A stretch of DNA of 64,000 bases from Hofstenia miamia (GCA_004352715.1 SCFE01000029.1:1245577-1309576), one strand, 5' to 3'. Positions 24,718 to 37,975 are shown, numbered from the stretch's first letter. The notes: generated by a model not told the origin, from the sequence alone. A program made the numbers and translations.

Positions 24718-26027
24718 ACACATAGTTCAGCAGAAGTTACTCAATGAGGTAAATTCTCTGGAAAACCCATGTATTATCTGCTGTGCGCAACAAGCTAATA
24801 CGACCCTACTGCCGTGTAAGCATGGGTAAGGTTTCGTTTTGCACATCTATACTTTTTACAATGCATGTCAGTAATCATCAAATTTAATGCATTTTAAACC
24901 TAACAATTTTTTTGCAATGTTCCATATTATAGCTTTGATTTTTAGTATGTGGATATTGTACATTCAAATTTCTTCTCTTGTCAAAGGCAACCTTAAAATC
25001 TAACTCCATAGATATGCATGATATGTAAAACAGCAAAGACATCATATTCAGAAATATTTCATTTATGTAATAGGATTTTTTACACATTTTAAATTTCAAT
25101 TTTTCTGAAACCTATTAGTGTAGTCATTCATAAGTGCGTGAATCTACTAAGCTTATGATGTTGAATATGTCTATGCTACGTTTTTCATATCATATTTATT
25201 TATAGAGTTAGTGTTTAAGGTTACCCTTCACAGGAGCATAAGAGGAAAAACGAAATCTCCAAAAAAATAACATAAAATTTGAATTCGCAATGCAAAGAAT
25301 TGAACCTAATGCTAAAAATCAAGGTGACAATATATAAGATTTCAAAAATAATTTATTAAGTTCATTGTGCAATTAATTGACCACTTTTGCATGTAGTCTA
25401 ATTTTAACATGCTTACGTTCCAACTGATACAACTATAATATTTAGAGTTCATTTTTTCGATGCTCTGTCATCTTCTATTATATTCATCAATTTTTAAGTT
25501 GATAAGAGTCAAAGCAAATTTATTGCTTAAATGTATGCAAAGTCTATAAACTAACACATGACAAAATAATGATAGGGTGCTACTCAGACTTGTCAACGAA
25601 CCGACATTTCCTAGCTCGGCTCGGCTCGCCACATAAAATCCTTGAATGAGGTTCGTTTTAGCTCGGTTTTTTTTTAAAATATTGTGCTCAAAGAATTTTT
25701 TACATAGCTTTTCCTATTATTTAATAAACATTTGTTAAATAAGATTATAGGAAAGGCATACTGAATGCAAAAAATAAAAATCTCCATAATCAAATTAACA
25801 AGCAGAACTATAAACTTGCTTTGCCTAAAATAGGCTCGTTTTGGGCTCGTTAGAAGCTCGGCTCGTTGACAAGTCTGGTGCTACTAGATGATATGACATA
25901 ATTTATTATTAGTTATATCTATTTGTCTTCTCTTTTTAGAGGGATCTGTATGTCATGCGCTATGCAGTTGGAGATATGTACGATTTGCCGTGTGCAGATT
26001 TCAGAAAGAATAGAAAGTCCGTCTTAA
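24718..26027 (+). CDS. C-terminal RING-finger protein, last two exons (partial)
   Basis: Exons 24718-24825 and 25940-26027 join in phase (intron GT-AG, 1,114 bases). They encode VNSLENPCIICCAQQANTTL, then LPCKHGG, then ICMSCAMQLEICTICRVQIS, with a stop at 26025. The spacing C-x2-C, C-x-H, C-x2-C, C-x2-C is a C3HC4 RING at the extreme C-terminus, as in many E3 ubiquitin ligases of the IAP/MYLIP/LRSAM1 style. The first exon starts one base into a codon, so upstream exons must exist, but I could not find them. The BOD1-like gene 9 kb upstream is on the same strand, but its possible last donor is in the wrong phase to join directly. The exact protein is not identified. Confidence 0.65.
25585..25877. 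mobile_element. hAT MITE (293 bp) with exact 8-bp target duplication
   Basis: Ends are CAGACTTGTCAACGAACCGA and, inverted, CAGACTTGTCAACGAGCCGA. The element is flanked on both sides by GTGCTACT (25577-25584 and 25878-25885). GCTCG-rich subterminal motifs repeat inside. There is no coding capacity. It sits in the intron of the RING-finger gene. Confidence 0.88.
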
Positions 26028-28953
26028 TTTTTTCTATTTTGTTTTATTGTCAAATGTTGAGAATTTGTTGTAGATATCATTGCTATTTGTAATTTTTGAG
26101 ATGTGAAAATTTGACCTTAGTTTTTATATTGTACATTGTTTTACTTTTAGTCGATTTAGGCAATTTAGTATTTCATTTGGCATATTGTTTGTTTTTTATA
26201 CTTTTCATTTTTCAGGATGACTTTGCTAAAGTTGATTCCGTCATTTTACTTTTATTAGATGTAAGCAAACGGGCAATTTGTTATTTATTTGAGTTTTAAT
26301 AATTGTAGTCAGAACGTTTTCTTAACTATCAAAGCATTGTCTTCTATGACTTTTGTGCAAACGCACCCACCTGCTGATGCCAACAGAACAAAATTCTCTA
26401 TTAAGAATTTAAATACAAATCCAATTTCGATTTTAAATAAATCATTGAAATTTGTACCTGATCTTCTGTTTCATTTTTAATGAATGCCAAAAATATCTAT
26501 AATCATGAATGTTCATAAATGTCCAGTGCAATTTATGTGGACTTGCGCAAGTATAATCATTATTCTATCACTAAATTTGGCTCTCAAAATGGGACATTGG
26601 CTAATCACGCTTTGCTGATGAAAAATTGATTTATTTTATTATATAGAATTTTTCTTTTGATCAGAGAATTTTCTTTCGAAAACTTAAACAATTACACCTT
26701 TCTATTCGAAATAGTTCCGTTGTTCGATTATGTGGTGAATACACTGAAGGCCATTGAAATACAAACTTGATGCGTGTTTCAAACAAGTTTATGCATGCAC
26801 GCTTTTTATTCATTGTTATTTATTACACCACTTTTTTATACACTTTTAATACTACACTTAATGCATCAATAATAACATGAATTACAAATAGCAATAAAGC
26901 ACAACAAAAACAGATATAGAATTTACAATTTACTCAGTTTATTGTTCATAAATGATATTCTTGGAAAAGTCCTTGCCATGACGTAGAACCGATTTTGGGG
27001 ATGTTGTTTACGGACGTAGTCATTGATTGCGACTTTCGATTTGTTTCATTTCAATTGGTAAGTTAATCCGTAGTACAATTGTTGCGTTTAAAAATGAATT
27101 TTTAAGAAAATGTTTTTCAAACTTCACTTTTCTGTACGTAGAAGTCCACGAAAGATTAATTCTGTGCACACATAACGGGAATTGCAGCTTATTGTAAGGT
27201 GAACGTTGTTTTGAAACTTTTATTAATGTAAGGTAACATTATGAAGCATCGTCATTATTAGAATATACACTTTTGTCCTTCATTGGCAAGTAACTATCAT
27301 TATAAATATTTGCTGCCCGTTTAATTTGCGAGTCGATTTTATTTATTAATTAGTGAATTGTTCTTAATTATAACATTCCAGTGTTTATAATGACCTCCAG
27401 TCCCATTGGAAATTTCAATAAAAATATATCTAAAATTCTAAATATTTGACAAGACTACAAATTTCAATATTTTGAAGTCAATGAATGTAAATATTATTTT
27501 TAATATAAAATTTCTCTGTTCTACCAAGTTCATCTGCATATGCTATTCATTTTATTTAAATTCAAATCTCGGCAAACGTCTCTTCTTAAAAGATTATGTC
27601 AAATTAAATGAGCGATCACAAAAATTTTTGTATTTAGATAAAAATTTTAATGGCTTTCATAACATCATTTAAATAGGGGAATAATTTAGATTATGAAATG
27701 CGACTAGAAATAAATATAAAGCTTAGAAAAAAAATTGAAATAATTTTTTCTAATAAAACAATATACATTAGGAGACGGCAATACACTTCATGCATTCGAA
27801 ACATACATCCAATATTAAATACCTACTCAAACATTGATTATATTATTATATATTGTACATAATAATTTTTAGTTATTTGTTTATATTCTATTTTTTTGTC
27901 ATGTGTTTGTAGATTTTTTGTATACATCTATCTCGCAATAAACTTGCTTTGACTTTGAATATATAAAGTTTGTTATTATTTAACAAACTGTTACGGACGT
28001 CTCAAGCACAATGTGTATCTAGAAACGGCGGAGCTAGTAGATATAATGATGTAAACTAGATTTACTACTCATTCGCTTAATAGCCAATGAAAAAAGAGCA
28101 AGGACCAGTCCCGTTAATAATATGTGGATTAAATTATGACATCAAAATTTTAAGATCAACCATCCCCAAAAATTTAAAAGTAATCGAAAGTATATGCACA
28201 AGATCAATGCAACCAAGTCTTAACATCATAGATGACTACAAATATCAGCACTAATTACCTCTAATTATATATAATATCTTTTAATTAAATAATGCATATT
28301 TAAAGGGAAATTTTGTAAATTGACGATGCTCAAGTTGAGCGAAATATTTTTCATTTAGTCTAATGTTTTTATTAAAAAAATATGAATTTTGTTACAGATT
28401 TCTTCGTAGTAGCGCAACGGGTAATGAAATCAATCTCCGTGAAAATAATTGCTTTTTTGTGGGACCTTTAGCGATGAGCCCTTGGTCTTTGTGAAATATT
28501 TTCGGCTAACAAAGAGTTCTATATACTCCGCTGTTGGTAAAAACATTGTGATTAACAATTCGTTCAACTGCTGGCAATTTAATGTTGCATTTAAATAAAG
28601 TTTTCTGTTAAATTAAATTGGCTTCCATAACCAAAACCTGATTAATGTTTTGCGAGCTTTCCACTTTGAAATATTGTCTATGTTTTAATAAAAGTCAATG
28701 GCCAGTAAAGATAAATCTCACAATTTATTGACTAATGTAAAGTACTAAACAACTTTTTACTCTTTCTTAAATTGAAAAACATAGGTCTCCTACAATATTA
28801 GCCAAAACAAGCAAAAATATTTCAAACTCTAATTTGCACTTTTTGTGACAATAAATGATTAAATTGTAAAAGATAAATATTCCCGAAATGAGATAAATGA
28901 TCTTCTAAAATTGGATCAAGACATGTGAAGCTATTTTTGACAAAGTCGCAGCT
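26028..28953. other. AT-rich stretch downstream of the RING exons
   Basis: It holds no supported gene. It may carry the 3' untranslated region of the RING gene at its left end. Short ORFs near 26096, 26289 and 27472 show no domain. Confidence 0.45.
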
Positions 28954-29600
28954 GTGAAAGTTCTCGGAGTTATTATTGATGAGAAACTTAGCTTCAGACA
29001 ACATATTGAGGCCGTAGTTGTGCGAGCAAACTCTACAGTGTTCCTGCTGCTGAAGCTGAAGAAGCTGGGTTATACTTCAGCTGAGTTACAATTGATCTAC
29101 AAGTCTATTGTGGTCAGTATTATCACTTACGGATGCAGCGTGTGGGGAGGGGCGGCTAAGACTATTCTTGAAAAGACTGATGGAGTAGAGAAGAAAGCAA
29201 AAGGCTTATACACCATTATTCAACATAATAAAATTCGTGACACTTGCACATTTTTTTAAAGATGTATGCTATGATGTTCAAGTCAAACCTAAACTTCAAC
29301 CTGTTGATAATTTACAATTCTCAAAACTTACAACCTCCACAGACAAAGAGGCTTGGCTAGATATCAAAGCAAATGGCCTTTGGGGAACGTCTTTTGAAAG
29401 AACTTTTTTTTTTTTGAAGAAGAAGAAGAGGTTTTCAACCCCTTCTTGAGAGTTACCCAAAAGCGATAAACGATGCATATGGATATGGGCTCAAAAAGTC
29501 CAAATATGAAGAACGAATCATCAATGTTGAACATAGCTCCTTCACTGGCTTGATCTTTGTGACAATTGGAGGATGCAGCCACTCAACTCATAAGACCATT
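28954..29600 (+). pseudogene. LINE-type reverse transcriptase fragment joined to another retroelement tail
   Basis: The first 100 codons read KVLGVIIDEKLSFRQHIEAV, then LLLKLKKLGYTSAELQLIYKS and SIITYGCSVWGG, the thumb and C-terminal region of non-LTR reverse transcriptases. From about 29,240 a second plus-strand frame, with small frameshifts, reads VKPKLQPVDNLQFSK and EAWLDIKANGLWG, a domain often found at the end of invertebrate retroelement polyproteins. Neither part is complete. It lies immediately left of the nested element complex. Confidence 0.6.
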
Positions 29601-29880
29601 TAGCAAATTGCCATAATGCATAGATGGGAGGCCCAGACTCTAATTGCTGTGTTTCCTCCACCATTTTAATGGATAGTGCCTGATCCCAGGTAATGACATC
29701 AGCATACTGGGGTTGTTTTGTGATTTGCATGAGTGCCTCACACTTGGTAATGACCTCAATTTTTAAATGAAACAGGCTGATGTTCTTTTAGTTTTAAGTG
29801 ATGATTGATGGGGTAGTTTTTTCTGAGGTTGTTAAGACTCTGGGGGAACACATTGTGAAATCTTTCAGAGTCACAGCCCA
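29601..29880 (-). pseudogene. Element B, C-terminal end of its env-position protein
   Basis: The minus strand reads QITKQPQYADVITWDQALS, then IKMVEETQQL. This aligns with the C-terminus of the large protein in elements A (about 34,520-34,680) and C (about 58,940-59,080), and the underlying nucleotides also match element A (shared ctgtgtttcctccaccat). It is the left remnant of element B, whose other part lies at 44276-47400. The two are separated by the LINE and by the loss of most of the large ORF. No LTR is recognisable on this side. Confidence 0.6.
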
Positions 29881-32800
29881 TTAAGAGTGATCATTATTGT
29901 CATCACTGTGATGATTTCATTTGAGGCAGCTGGTTGTGAGCTCTGCTCTGCTCTGATCATTGTTGATGTGAATGGTAATTCCAATTATATGCATAGCAAA
30001 CTAGCAGCGCGATTTCTAGTGCTCAGCAAAGAAGAACTGCTATCACTGCATACATTTTTCAGAGGGTACTCAAACATGTTTACAATGTCATCCACATCTA
30101 CTCATTCACATGAATCACAACATCCAGAAAAAACATCTAGTAATCTGACCACATCCTGTAGCTCATTTTGCCCTACTAGGAAGCCATGTATGATTAAAAA
30201 AGGTAGAAATTTTTTAGTGTTAGGTATCCTATGTTTAGGAAATTGCGATCAAAAAATTTAATTAAAAACGAGGAAGTCACAGTTCAGTCATATCCAGGAG
30301 CATGCATTTCTAAATTACAACACATGTTTCAATTATATCTCCAAACACAAATCAAAACTGTCTTTGTACAAATCAGACAAAATGACATACTAAAGGATCC
30401 AGAAAATTACAAAGCTAAGTATTCAAACCTTGTTAAAGTTATTAGGCACAAGCTTAATCCTACAAGACTTTTCTTCAGCAAACTTCCTCCTTTCTGCAAT
30501 AGGTTAGTTCAGAGTAACAACAAAATAGTTAAAGTGAACAAAATTATTTTTAACTTGTCTCAAAAATTAAACTTCTCAGTATTTAAGCTATTCACAAATT
30601 TTTGTTAAGGTTCTAAAGTTGTCAATAGAAATCTCCTATCATAAGATGGAATCCATTTTTCACATAACAGAATGTCAAACTTCGTACTTACTCTCAAATC
30701 ACTTTTTAAAGCTGCCATCACAATGAAAAGCACTGCATTTCACACACATGCCATCAAAGACTGCAGTCTATGAAAGCTTTGCCCCTTGTTACTTATCACC
30801 ATGCAACCCATTTCATCATTTGTCCAGGGTACATCAATCACTGCACTCTGTAACACCACATTGCCTTTCTACATTGATGAGGTACACAACTTTAGATACT
30901 AATGCTACTTGATTAATTTCTATCTGGAATTTTTGTACTATGACTTTTTTAATTATGTTTTATTATTTATTTTATTTTTGTTTTAGTACACCCAGGCTAT
31001 GGAAAAATTTCTATAAACTTAAATTTAATTCTGTTCTCAAATCAAAATTATTACTCTTTACTTTTATTTTCCTTATTTCAGCTTGCAAATCTAATGAGTA
31101 TGATTTACTCTTACCAGTACAGTTTTATTTCAATACATATTGATCAACTACATGTTATTTAAGAACATTTTTAACTATGACATCCAGGCACATATGTACT
31201 ATTAAAATCAATTTTAAAAAGTCGTTCTTTATATCTCTTATAATTTCCTGTTATTAGTGGTAAATGGCATTGAAACTATCCTGGTCTGATCTTAAATTTT
31301 GAATCATACATCAAAAAATTGAATACCAGCTCAGATATATTGAATTATGTACATTTAAATTTTCAGAATCTAAGCATTAAAAATTTCAAATATAGGGAAT
31401 TCATTTCAAGCTCTAAAAATGATTTAATTCTCACAGTTTCTGAAATTGGTTAAAAAATGAAGATCTAGATAGCTCATGGACTGTTAATGAAAGTTATGCA
31501 CTAATTAGAAGAGATAGAATTTTGAACAAAGCATTAGGAAAATCCAAAGGTGGAGGTGAATTATTTTTAATCCCAAAGTTATTTAATCCCAAGATATGCA
31601 ATGATATTAAGAGTAACAACAAATCAAATTTCATAGTTTATGGGTTGAAATTAATAATCCAATCAAAAATTAATGTTTTGAATTGCAGTTATTAAATGTT
31701 TCCTACTGTCCACATAAGAAGTTCTCTTATTCAACAACTAGAAAACAAATTATCACTTGCTTATTCTGAAAATAACAACTTAGTACTTTTCAGGGATTGG
31801 AACCTAAATTATTTTAATGCTAATGACCAATGTAAGATGGATCTATTTCTGAACACATTTAGTTTAGCATTGGCCAATAAAACATTATCTACTAGAATGA
31901 CATCATTGAGCAGAACACTAATTGACTACATTATACTAGGTGAGAACAACAATCTATATTATGAGTATACTACTTCTGAATGCCCATTCTCTAACCACTG
32001 TTTTACATCTATCAAATTTCAAAGGTCTCATTCAGCCCTAAAAAATAACATGAAATGATTAAAACTTGTGAAAAATGTATTGAAAATAATAATAATTTTA
32101 AATTATCCCTCTTATCAGAAAATTGGTTTCCTGTATATTCTGCATCAAATTTAAATGAAATGCTGGAAAGCTTTTCAAAATTTTTCAATTTTATCTTAAC
32201 AGATTTTGCCCTGAAAAGAAAATAAAGGTCAAATCCAGTACAAACTCCAAAGCAAACAATACTTTTTCAAATAAACCTTGGATAACTGACACTTGCAAAG
32301 CATTGATTAGTGAAAAGAATAAAACATATAAAAATTTTATGATTTCCTGAGCCAGCAAAAATTTTGCTGCATACAAAAAGGCTAGAAATGCATTGAATAT
32401 TGAATCTTGTAAGGCATTCAACAAATTCATTAAGAATGAATATGCATGCTTTCCAAGTTAACATTCAAAATAGAAGTTAATACAAGAATCACAAAGTATA
32501 AGCAATCAAAATCAAACTCAATTGATGTGATAAAAGATCAGAAAGGATAGACAATTTAGAAATATCAAATTAATTAAATAAGACTTTTGTTAATCTAGGA
32601 AAATACAAAGGCCCCCTCATTAAGTATGAAAATATTTCAAGCAAAATTTTTAGACTGAAATTTTCCTTCTGCTTCTCAACTAGTTGTGAAATTATTAAGT
32701 CAATCAATAAGCTTAAGACTAAAAAATCAAGTGGTTAACTCAAGCATTCCCTCATGGACCCTTAAAATTTCTGCAGACATCATTGCAAATCCTTTAAATT

Positions 32801-33489
32801 TTATCTTTAATGAATGCATAAAATTTAATTACCTCCCAAATAATTTAAAACTTACTCACATTACTCCTATTTTTAAGAAAAATCATCCATCAATTGCCAC
32901 TAATTATCAGCCAATCTGCTGATGACACTTGCATTTTCTGCAATAATTCATCAATGCACCTACCAGTGGAATCTATAGAATTGAATTGTAACAAATTTTC
33001 AAAATACTTTTGTATGCACAAGTTGAATATTAATGAAGCTAAAACAGAATTTTGTATTTTGCAGCTGAATAAAAGCAATTACAATGTTTCTGCAGTGACT
33101 TTAAATGTAAATAATATTAATGTTCCTATTGTGGACACTTTCAAGTACCTAGGAGTAACTATTGACTCAAAGCTAAAATTCAACTCTCACATCAATTTAA
33201 TAGTTAGAAAATTAGCTATGGGTATAAGAAGTATGACCACCTTGTACAATAATTCAATTCTTCCGTGCTTTCATCATAAGTCACCTTAATTATGCAAATA
33301 TTTTATTTACTGACCTAAGTGAAGTGCTTTATAAAAAACGTGGTATTCAATCACAATGGGCATTAAATACCACAATAAAAACTCATCAAAAACCAAACAG
33401 TACATTTCTAGGTCAATTATTTTTTCAAAACAACTGGTTATATTGAATACCCTTCTAACAATCTTCAAGCTAATCAAAAACCTACCACC
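29881..33489 (+). pseudogene. CR1-like LINE, 5' part (interrupted)
   Basis: Degenerate plus-strand frames follow the order expected for CR1/L2-type LINEs. First comes an SGNH-esterase-like stretch (YPGACISKLQ, then VFVQIRQNDI, 30,280-30,390). Next is an apurinic-like endonuclease (LFRDWNLNYF near 31,790 and the SNHCFT segment near 31,990, where family members have GDFN and SDH). Last is reverse transcriptase (about 32,690-33,290) with SADDT at the catalytic site and FKYLGVTIDSKLKFN in the thumb. Many stops, frameshifts and a deletion in the palm domain show it is dead. The remaining C-terminus is found at 44024-44275, after element A. Confidence 0.75.
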
Positions 33490-33493
33490 TTAT

Positions 33494-34483
33494 TGTAGAA
33501 TCACAGGGGAGCTCTGGCTACTCTAGTGGTACTGAGAAACTCAAGAGTTAAGATCAAAGGTTGCAAAGGCTACCATTGTAGAGAGCAACCCACATTCCAG
33601 CAGAAGAAAGAAGCATTGGTGGTTCACTGATTTACTCAAGAAAAACAGAAATCCTCCATAGAGAACAGACTTCCAGCAGTGACCAATTCACACAGCATCA
33701 TGCCAAAGCCATATCCATGAAGCCATCCTTACTCTCCAAGGTGCTAATTGTGTGTCTCAAGTATTAATTTCTAGCTCAATAAACAATTTATCTCAGAGTT
33801 CTATTATTTCAGCTCATGTAAATAAATAATAAACAAAAGGCCCATAATTGCTGTGCATTCATGTTCACCAACAGCATAGTATATTTGCAGTGTGTTAATA
33901 TTATGTGCTTGTATGAAATGAGACAATCTAATTAAATGTTCTTACTTCCTACACTTAGTCATAGCTGTAACCTAAAGCAACCATGATTTGGGCTGTCACC
34001 ATCAAGGAGCTATTTATTGCCCCAGGCACAGTGCAGTTTCCTCCCAAATTGTCGCCACATCTTAAGCAGAAATTATCAGATTAAAATTCATTAAGAAACC
34101 TAAAGGGGGTTAGCATATAAATACATCAGGGAAGACCAAACATGTCTGTTGTAAGATGAATTATATTGTGTGTTCACTACAAGTTCCTCAAGTATTTATT
34201 ACAGCTTTGTAAATTATTACCTGCTTAATGTTTACAACTTGCACACAAGTTCCTCACAAAATTAAGTGAGCAATTACACATAGGTTTGATTTGAGGGGAC
34301 AAATAATAAATTGTTTGAATTAACTGCACTTGAAAATATACAAATTGATTTAAAGGAAATTGATATAAATTGATAGCATCAAATCACAAAGAATTGCATC
34401 ACTATGATGTAAGTCTAATTTTCAGAGTGCCAAAATAATCAAAGAATAGAATCAAAAAAATAGTGGCCTCAAGTGACTCTACA
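33494..34483 (-). repeat. Element A 3' LTR (990 bp)
   Basis: On the minus strand it starts TGTAGAGTCACTTGAGG directly after a polypurine tract (ATGGGGGGCA, 34493-34484) and ends GTGATTCTACA. Its outer 422 bases (34062-34483) recur at 43612-44023 as the other LTR. It contains one copy of the GGGGC...GCTCC stem-loop at 34006-34023. Confidence 0.75.
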
Positions 34484-34493
34484 TGCCCCCCAT
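34484..34493 (-). promoter_or_regulatory. Element A polypurine tract
   Basis: ATGGGGGGCA on the minus strand, abutting the TGTAG start of the LTR. This is where plus-strand DNA synthesis is primed in LTR retroelements and is the main proof of the LTR boundary. Confidence 0.75.
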
Positions 34494-37400
34494 TGCATGG
34501 TTAAGTTTGCAGTAGGAGTTGGACCATGAGACCTGATAGCAGTTTCTGTGTTTCCTCCACCATCTTGACTGCTAAATCATTGTCCCAGGACAAACCTTCA
34601 GCATATCTGGGTCACCAGGTAATTTGCATTATTGTTTCTCTCTGTGTGACTGCTTTGTTCCATAAGCAGAAGGACATGATCTCGGGTAGTTGGGAGCTAA
34701 TCACGCAGTTTCTTCACAGGTTGTTTAGTCTCCATGTAAAGGTATCATAGAAGCATTTGTAGATTTGAAGGCCCTTCAGTGCAATCAAGAGCATCATGAG
34801 TGCATCTGTGTCAGATGTATGGGCATCTTCAGCAAAGATCTGAGTGTTTGGGTAGAAATGGGTGAAGACTCCTCTTAGTGACCCCATGTGAGTAGCATGA
34901 TCCACCAATAAAGAGCAATACTCATTGACCTGCTGAAGTGTCATCTCTTCAGGATTGGTGACCTCAGCCTGCAGCATAGTGATGATTTCAATCTGCTTGG
35001 TGACATCATAGTAACAAGTTAGGGTTTCAACATTGTTTGTCCATATGAGGTCATTTGACACTTGAAACAGAATAAGGACCTGTGGATCTAATGTTGCAAT
35101 CTTGTTGTGAATCTTTTGTAGTTGGGTGGAGATTGGTTGCCCTTTATTAAAGATATCCTCAATGGTTAACTTCCTTCAATTAAAGCTTTCCTAGTTTCCT
35201 GGTATTCCAGTGTCTGCATGGCTTTGGAGATCTCAGCAGCAGTGGACATACAATAAATCGAAATTAGTAAGCTATCTGTAGTCAGTGTTGTTTTATTTAT
35301 TTCATTTTTGTTATTATTCATTTTTTTGTACATAGTAGTTAATGATGCTATTCATTTGAAATATCAGTAAAATATTGTTAAAAAATTCAAATAAATATAG
35401 ATTATCTTATCTTATCTTATCATAGTTAACCTTGTTGGAGAGATGGGCTGATACCTTCTCACTTTGTTTCTTGACATGCCAGGACAGTAGGATTAACAGA
35501 GTCATTATGCAGGGTGGAGTTATGCAAAGCAGATTGTTCTTTTCAGCATTGGTCTTGATTTGGTCAAACTTGACCTTCTTCCTCAATGTAGCAGTTCCAA
35601 TCATGATGGAATAGTTGATCTTAGCTTCCTGGATGGCATCCCAAAATGTACTGTGGAGTCCCAGTTTGTGGAGTTTAGTTTATCAACTTAAGCATTGGAG
35701 ATTTTGAGTCAAGATGTGGTGCACTCTACATCCAAGGCTATTTGTTGCCCAGGCAATTGTAAACACCAGTTCCTCTTTCATGAATATTTTTGTGAGGCAC
35801 CACTTCATGAGACCTAAGATATCATTGTCTCTGTTACTCTCAATAATGTGGTTGATGATAGAGAGTTTCTCTGCAAACTTGTCTGGGTGGTGCTTGATTG
35901 TCAAGATGCACTTGTCTTCTGTGATAAACCAGGCAGAAATAAGCATTTGAGAGCTGGTGACATCTGAAAACTTCTGTAGGTTGACTGCCTCAATGAGGGT
36001 TTTAGTGCTAGGAGACACTTTGATTGCAGAAGAGGAAAGTAACTCTTCTTCTCAATAGAACTGTTTGGACAAGCACATCATTTGTGCAATGACTTTGATG
36101 GGGATGACTTCACCATCCTTTGCAGCTTGCCTATGTGTCTCACCAACTTGGTTATAACTGCATTCAGGGTAGTTCATCTTTTCCAAGTTGAACAAAATCT
36201 CAGTCTTTGTGTGAATGTTGTAATGGCTTACCAGTTCTAGGAACTGTTGTGTTGATCCAGGCTCTCAGTGAATCAAGCAGCTCATGCACAGTGGTGCATA
36301 TTTAGATGACAGTGAAGGAAACTTAGTTTTGGCAGTGGCTCCCCAGACATATTTTCTCAGCATCTTGGAGGAAATGTTGAAATTGGCAAAGGCAAGGCTG
36401 AGATTGTTGACAATCATTTGGGGTGGGAGGCACCCTAGCAGACTACTTGCACCAATGAGTCTGGCATAGAACTTTTCAAAACACTCCATAGCTTTCTTAG
36501 TCTTCCCAGGGGATGATAGCAAGGAGCATGCATGTAGGAGCCAATTTTTCACTTTCCAAGATGCCAGGCAGATAGCTATCTTGTGTTTGCACTTCCTGGC
36601 TAAATGCTCTCAGGTATTGTGATCAAGAGGTAGTTGGAGGTGAGGATCTTGTGTTAGAAAGATGGCTAGGATCCAAATGGCTCTGTGAGACTGAATTGGT
36701 GGCACAAATCTTCTCATTGTAAACAACTTCTAAGCCTAGTTCTGCTGGTCTTGGGATGTATATGAGATATGCAACTCCATTAGGAGTTTCTCAACTAATC
36801 AACTGTACTGTGAGGTCAGGCTAGAAATGTTGATAGTGTGCCAAACAGACTCAGGGTTCTTGTTGGCTTTAAGATTCATCCAGACCTTGTTAATCTCAAT
36901 GAAAGTGGTGGGAGAATGCAAAGCTAATATGTAGGTCAGTGACTAAAGTGAGGCCATGTCAGTTGATGTTTATAGACTCAAGGTTCTGAGAGTACACCAT
37001 TGCATCAATTATGAGCCTCATGTTGACTGCCAGGCAGTGAGTTGTGATCTTCTTGCAGAGTAGGAGATCTGTGTAAAGGAACTTCATTATTGAAAAGATG
37101 TTTGACTGGTACATGCAAGTAGGGCGGTAATAGTTAGTGTATAAGATGGTGAAGTTCTATATCCTAAAGTGGAGGCTTTCAACTTGCTTGGGTATGTTGT
37201 CTTTGTACTCCTCCTTCAGAAACATGACTAGGCAGATGTGTTCAACTTTAGCAAGTCTGTAGGCAATCTCAATCTTCTCCATAATCTTTGGCTGTTCTAT
37301 CTCACCAGTGTGGAAGAAGTAGATGATGAGCAGTCTCTTGAAGTCAAGGTTTACACACTTGAATTTTTGGAGTTCACTCTTATTAGTTAGGGCTGGCAAA

Positions 37401-37800
37401 GGTGTGTGAGATTGAAGTCCTTGTTGAACATAGTGTGAACTGTGATCTGCCAATAGGGCCTTTTGAGTCCACCATGCATCTTATAGTTGTTGCAGATGAT
37501 TGTATTGACCTTGGGTCTGTGCTCAGCATCAATAACAAATGGGATTATGTCCACTGAACAGGGGAGAGACCTGGTGTTGAAGGTCCACTGTAACTTGTTC
37601 TTTGTTTCTTCCAACAGATTGTCACAACCAGACAGAGTATTCACAGCCTTAGGAGTAGCAATAAAGTATGAGTTTAAAATCTCATCTCCCACCTTAGAAG
37701 TCTTTCTTTGTCTCTCCATCATCCTTGTTGATCTAACACTAGTGGATGCATGTCACAAAGGACCAGCACTAGATGGGGTTTTTGAGTCACTTTAGGATGG
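34494..37800 (-). pseudogene. Element A env-position protein (decayed)
   Basis: Broken frames align along their length with the large protein of element C. KVGDEILNSYFIATPKA (37,690) aligns with SIEGELLHPYFKPTKKA. MKNWLLHACSLLSSPGK (36,550) aligns with KAKNWLLSGITIATSPLK. LRKYVWGATAKTKFPSL aligns with VRKYMWGATSETRYNTI. IALKGLQIYKCF (34,760) aligns with IAIKGLKLYKKF. In A the frame runs uninterrupted through the point where C has a UGA (glutamine codon at 34993-34995). It shows no signal peptide or membrane anchor. A 5'-truncated LINE tail is inserted at about 35,248-35,421. Function unknown. Confidence 0.7.
35248..35421 (+). mobile_element. Short LINE 3' tail inserted in element A
   Basis: An AT-rich block interrupts the more GC-rich element. 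It ends in AATAAA-like sequence and TTATC pentamers (about 35,402-35,420), the microsatellite type of tail common in CR1/L2-clade LINEs. The flanking element A protein continues on both sides. Confidence 0.5.
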
Positions 37801-37862
37801 TTGGGTATTATCACTAATGTTAGTGAAGGGTACTCTTAACATACTTGACTCCTCAGGTTTCT

Positions 37863-37975
37863 GAGGGGCTATTTTTCGCCCCAAGTAGTCATCTGAGGTC
37901 CACTCCCAAGGGGCTATTTGTCACCCCAAGTTGTTGCAGGAAAGATCATGCTCCTGAGGAGCTATTTGTTGCCCA
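37863..37975 (-). repeat. Three stem-loop repeats at the pol/ORF junction of element A
   Basis: Units at 37863-37882, 37910-37927 and 37958-37975 have the form GGGGC, eight bases (RAMAAATA on the minus strand), GCCCC or GCTCC. They are spaced 45-50 bases, with G-U pairs or one mismatch in two copies. A fourth copy lies in the LTR at 34006-34023. Confidence 0.65.

Noticed and set aside
34036-34056. TGGCGAC on the minus strand as a tRNA primer-binding site after an LTR
   Set aside because: The TTAT duplication and CTACA end at 33,494 show that the LTR continues past this point, so the motif is inside the LTR. It is also absent beside the other LTR copy.
33481-34062. Separate leader or gag fragment left of element A
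   Set aside because: It is explained as the inner part of the 3' LTR once the TTAT duplication and TGTAG end are recognised.
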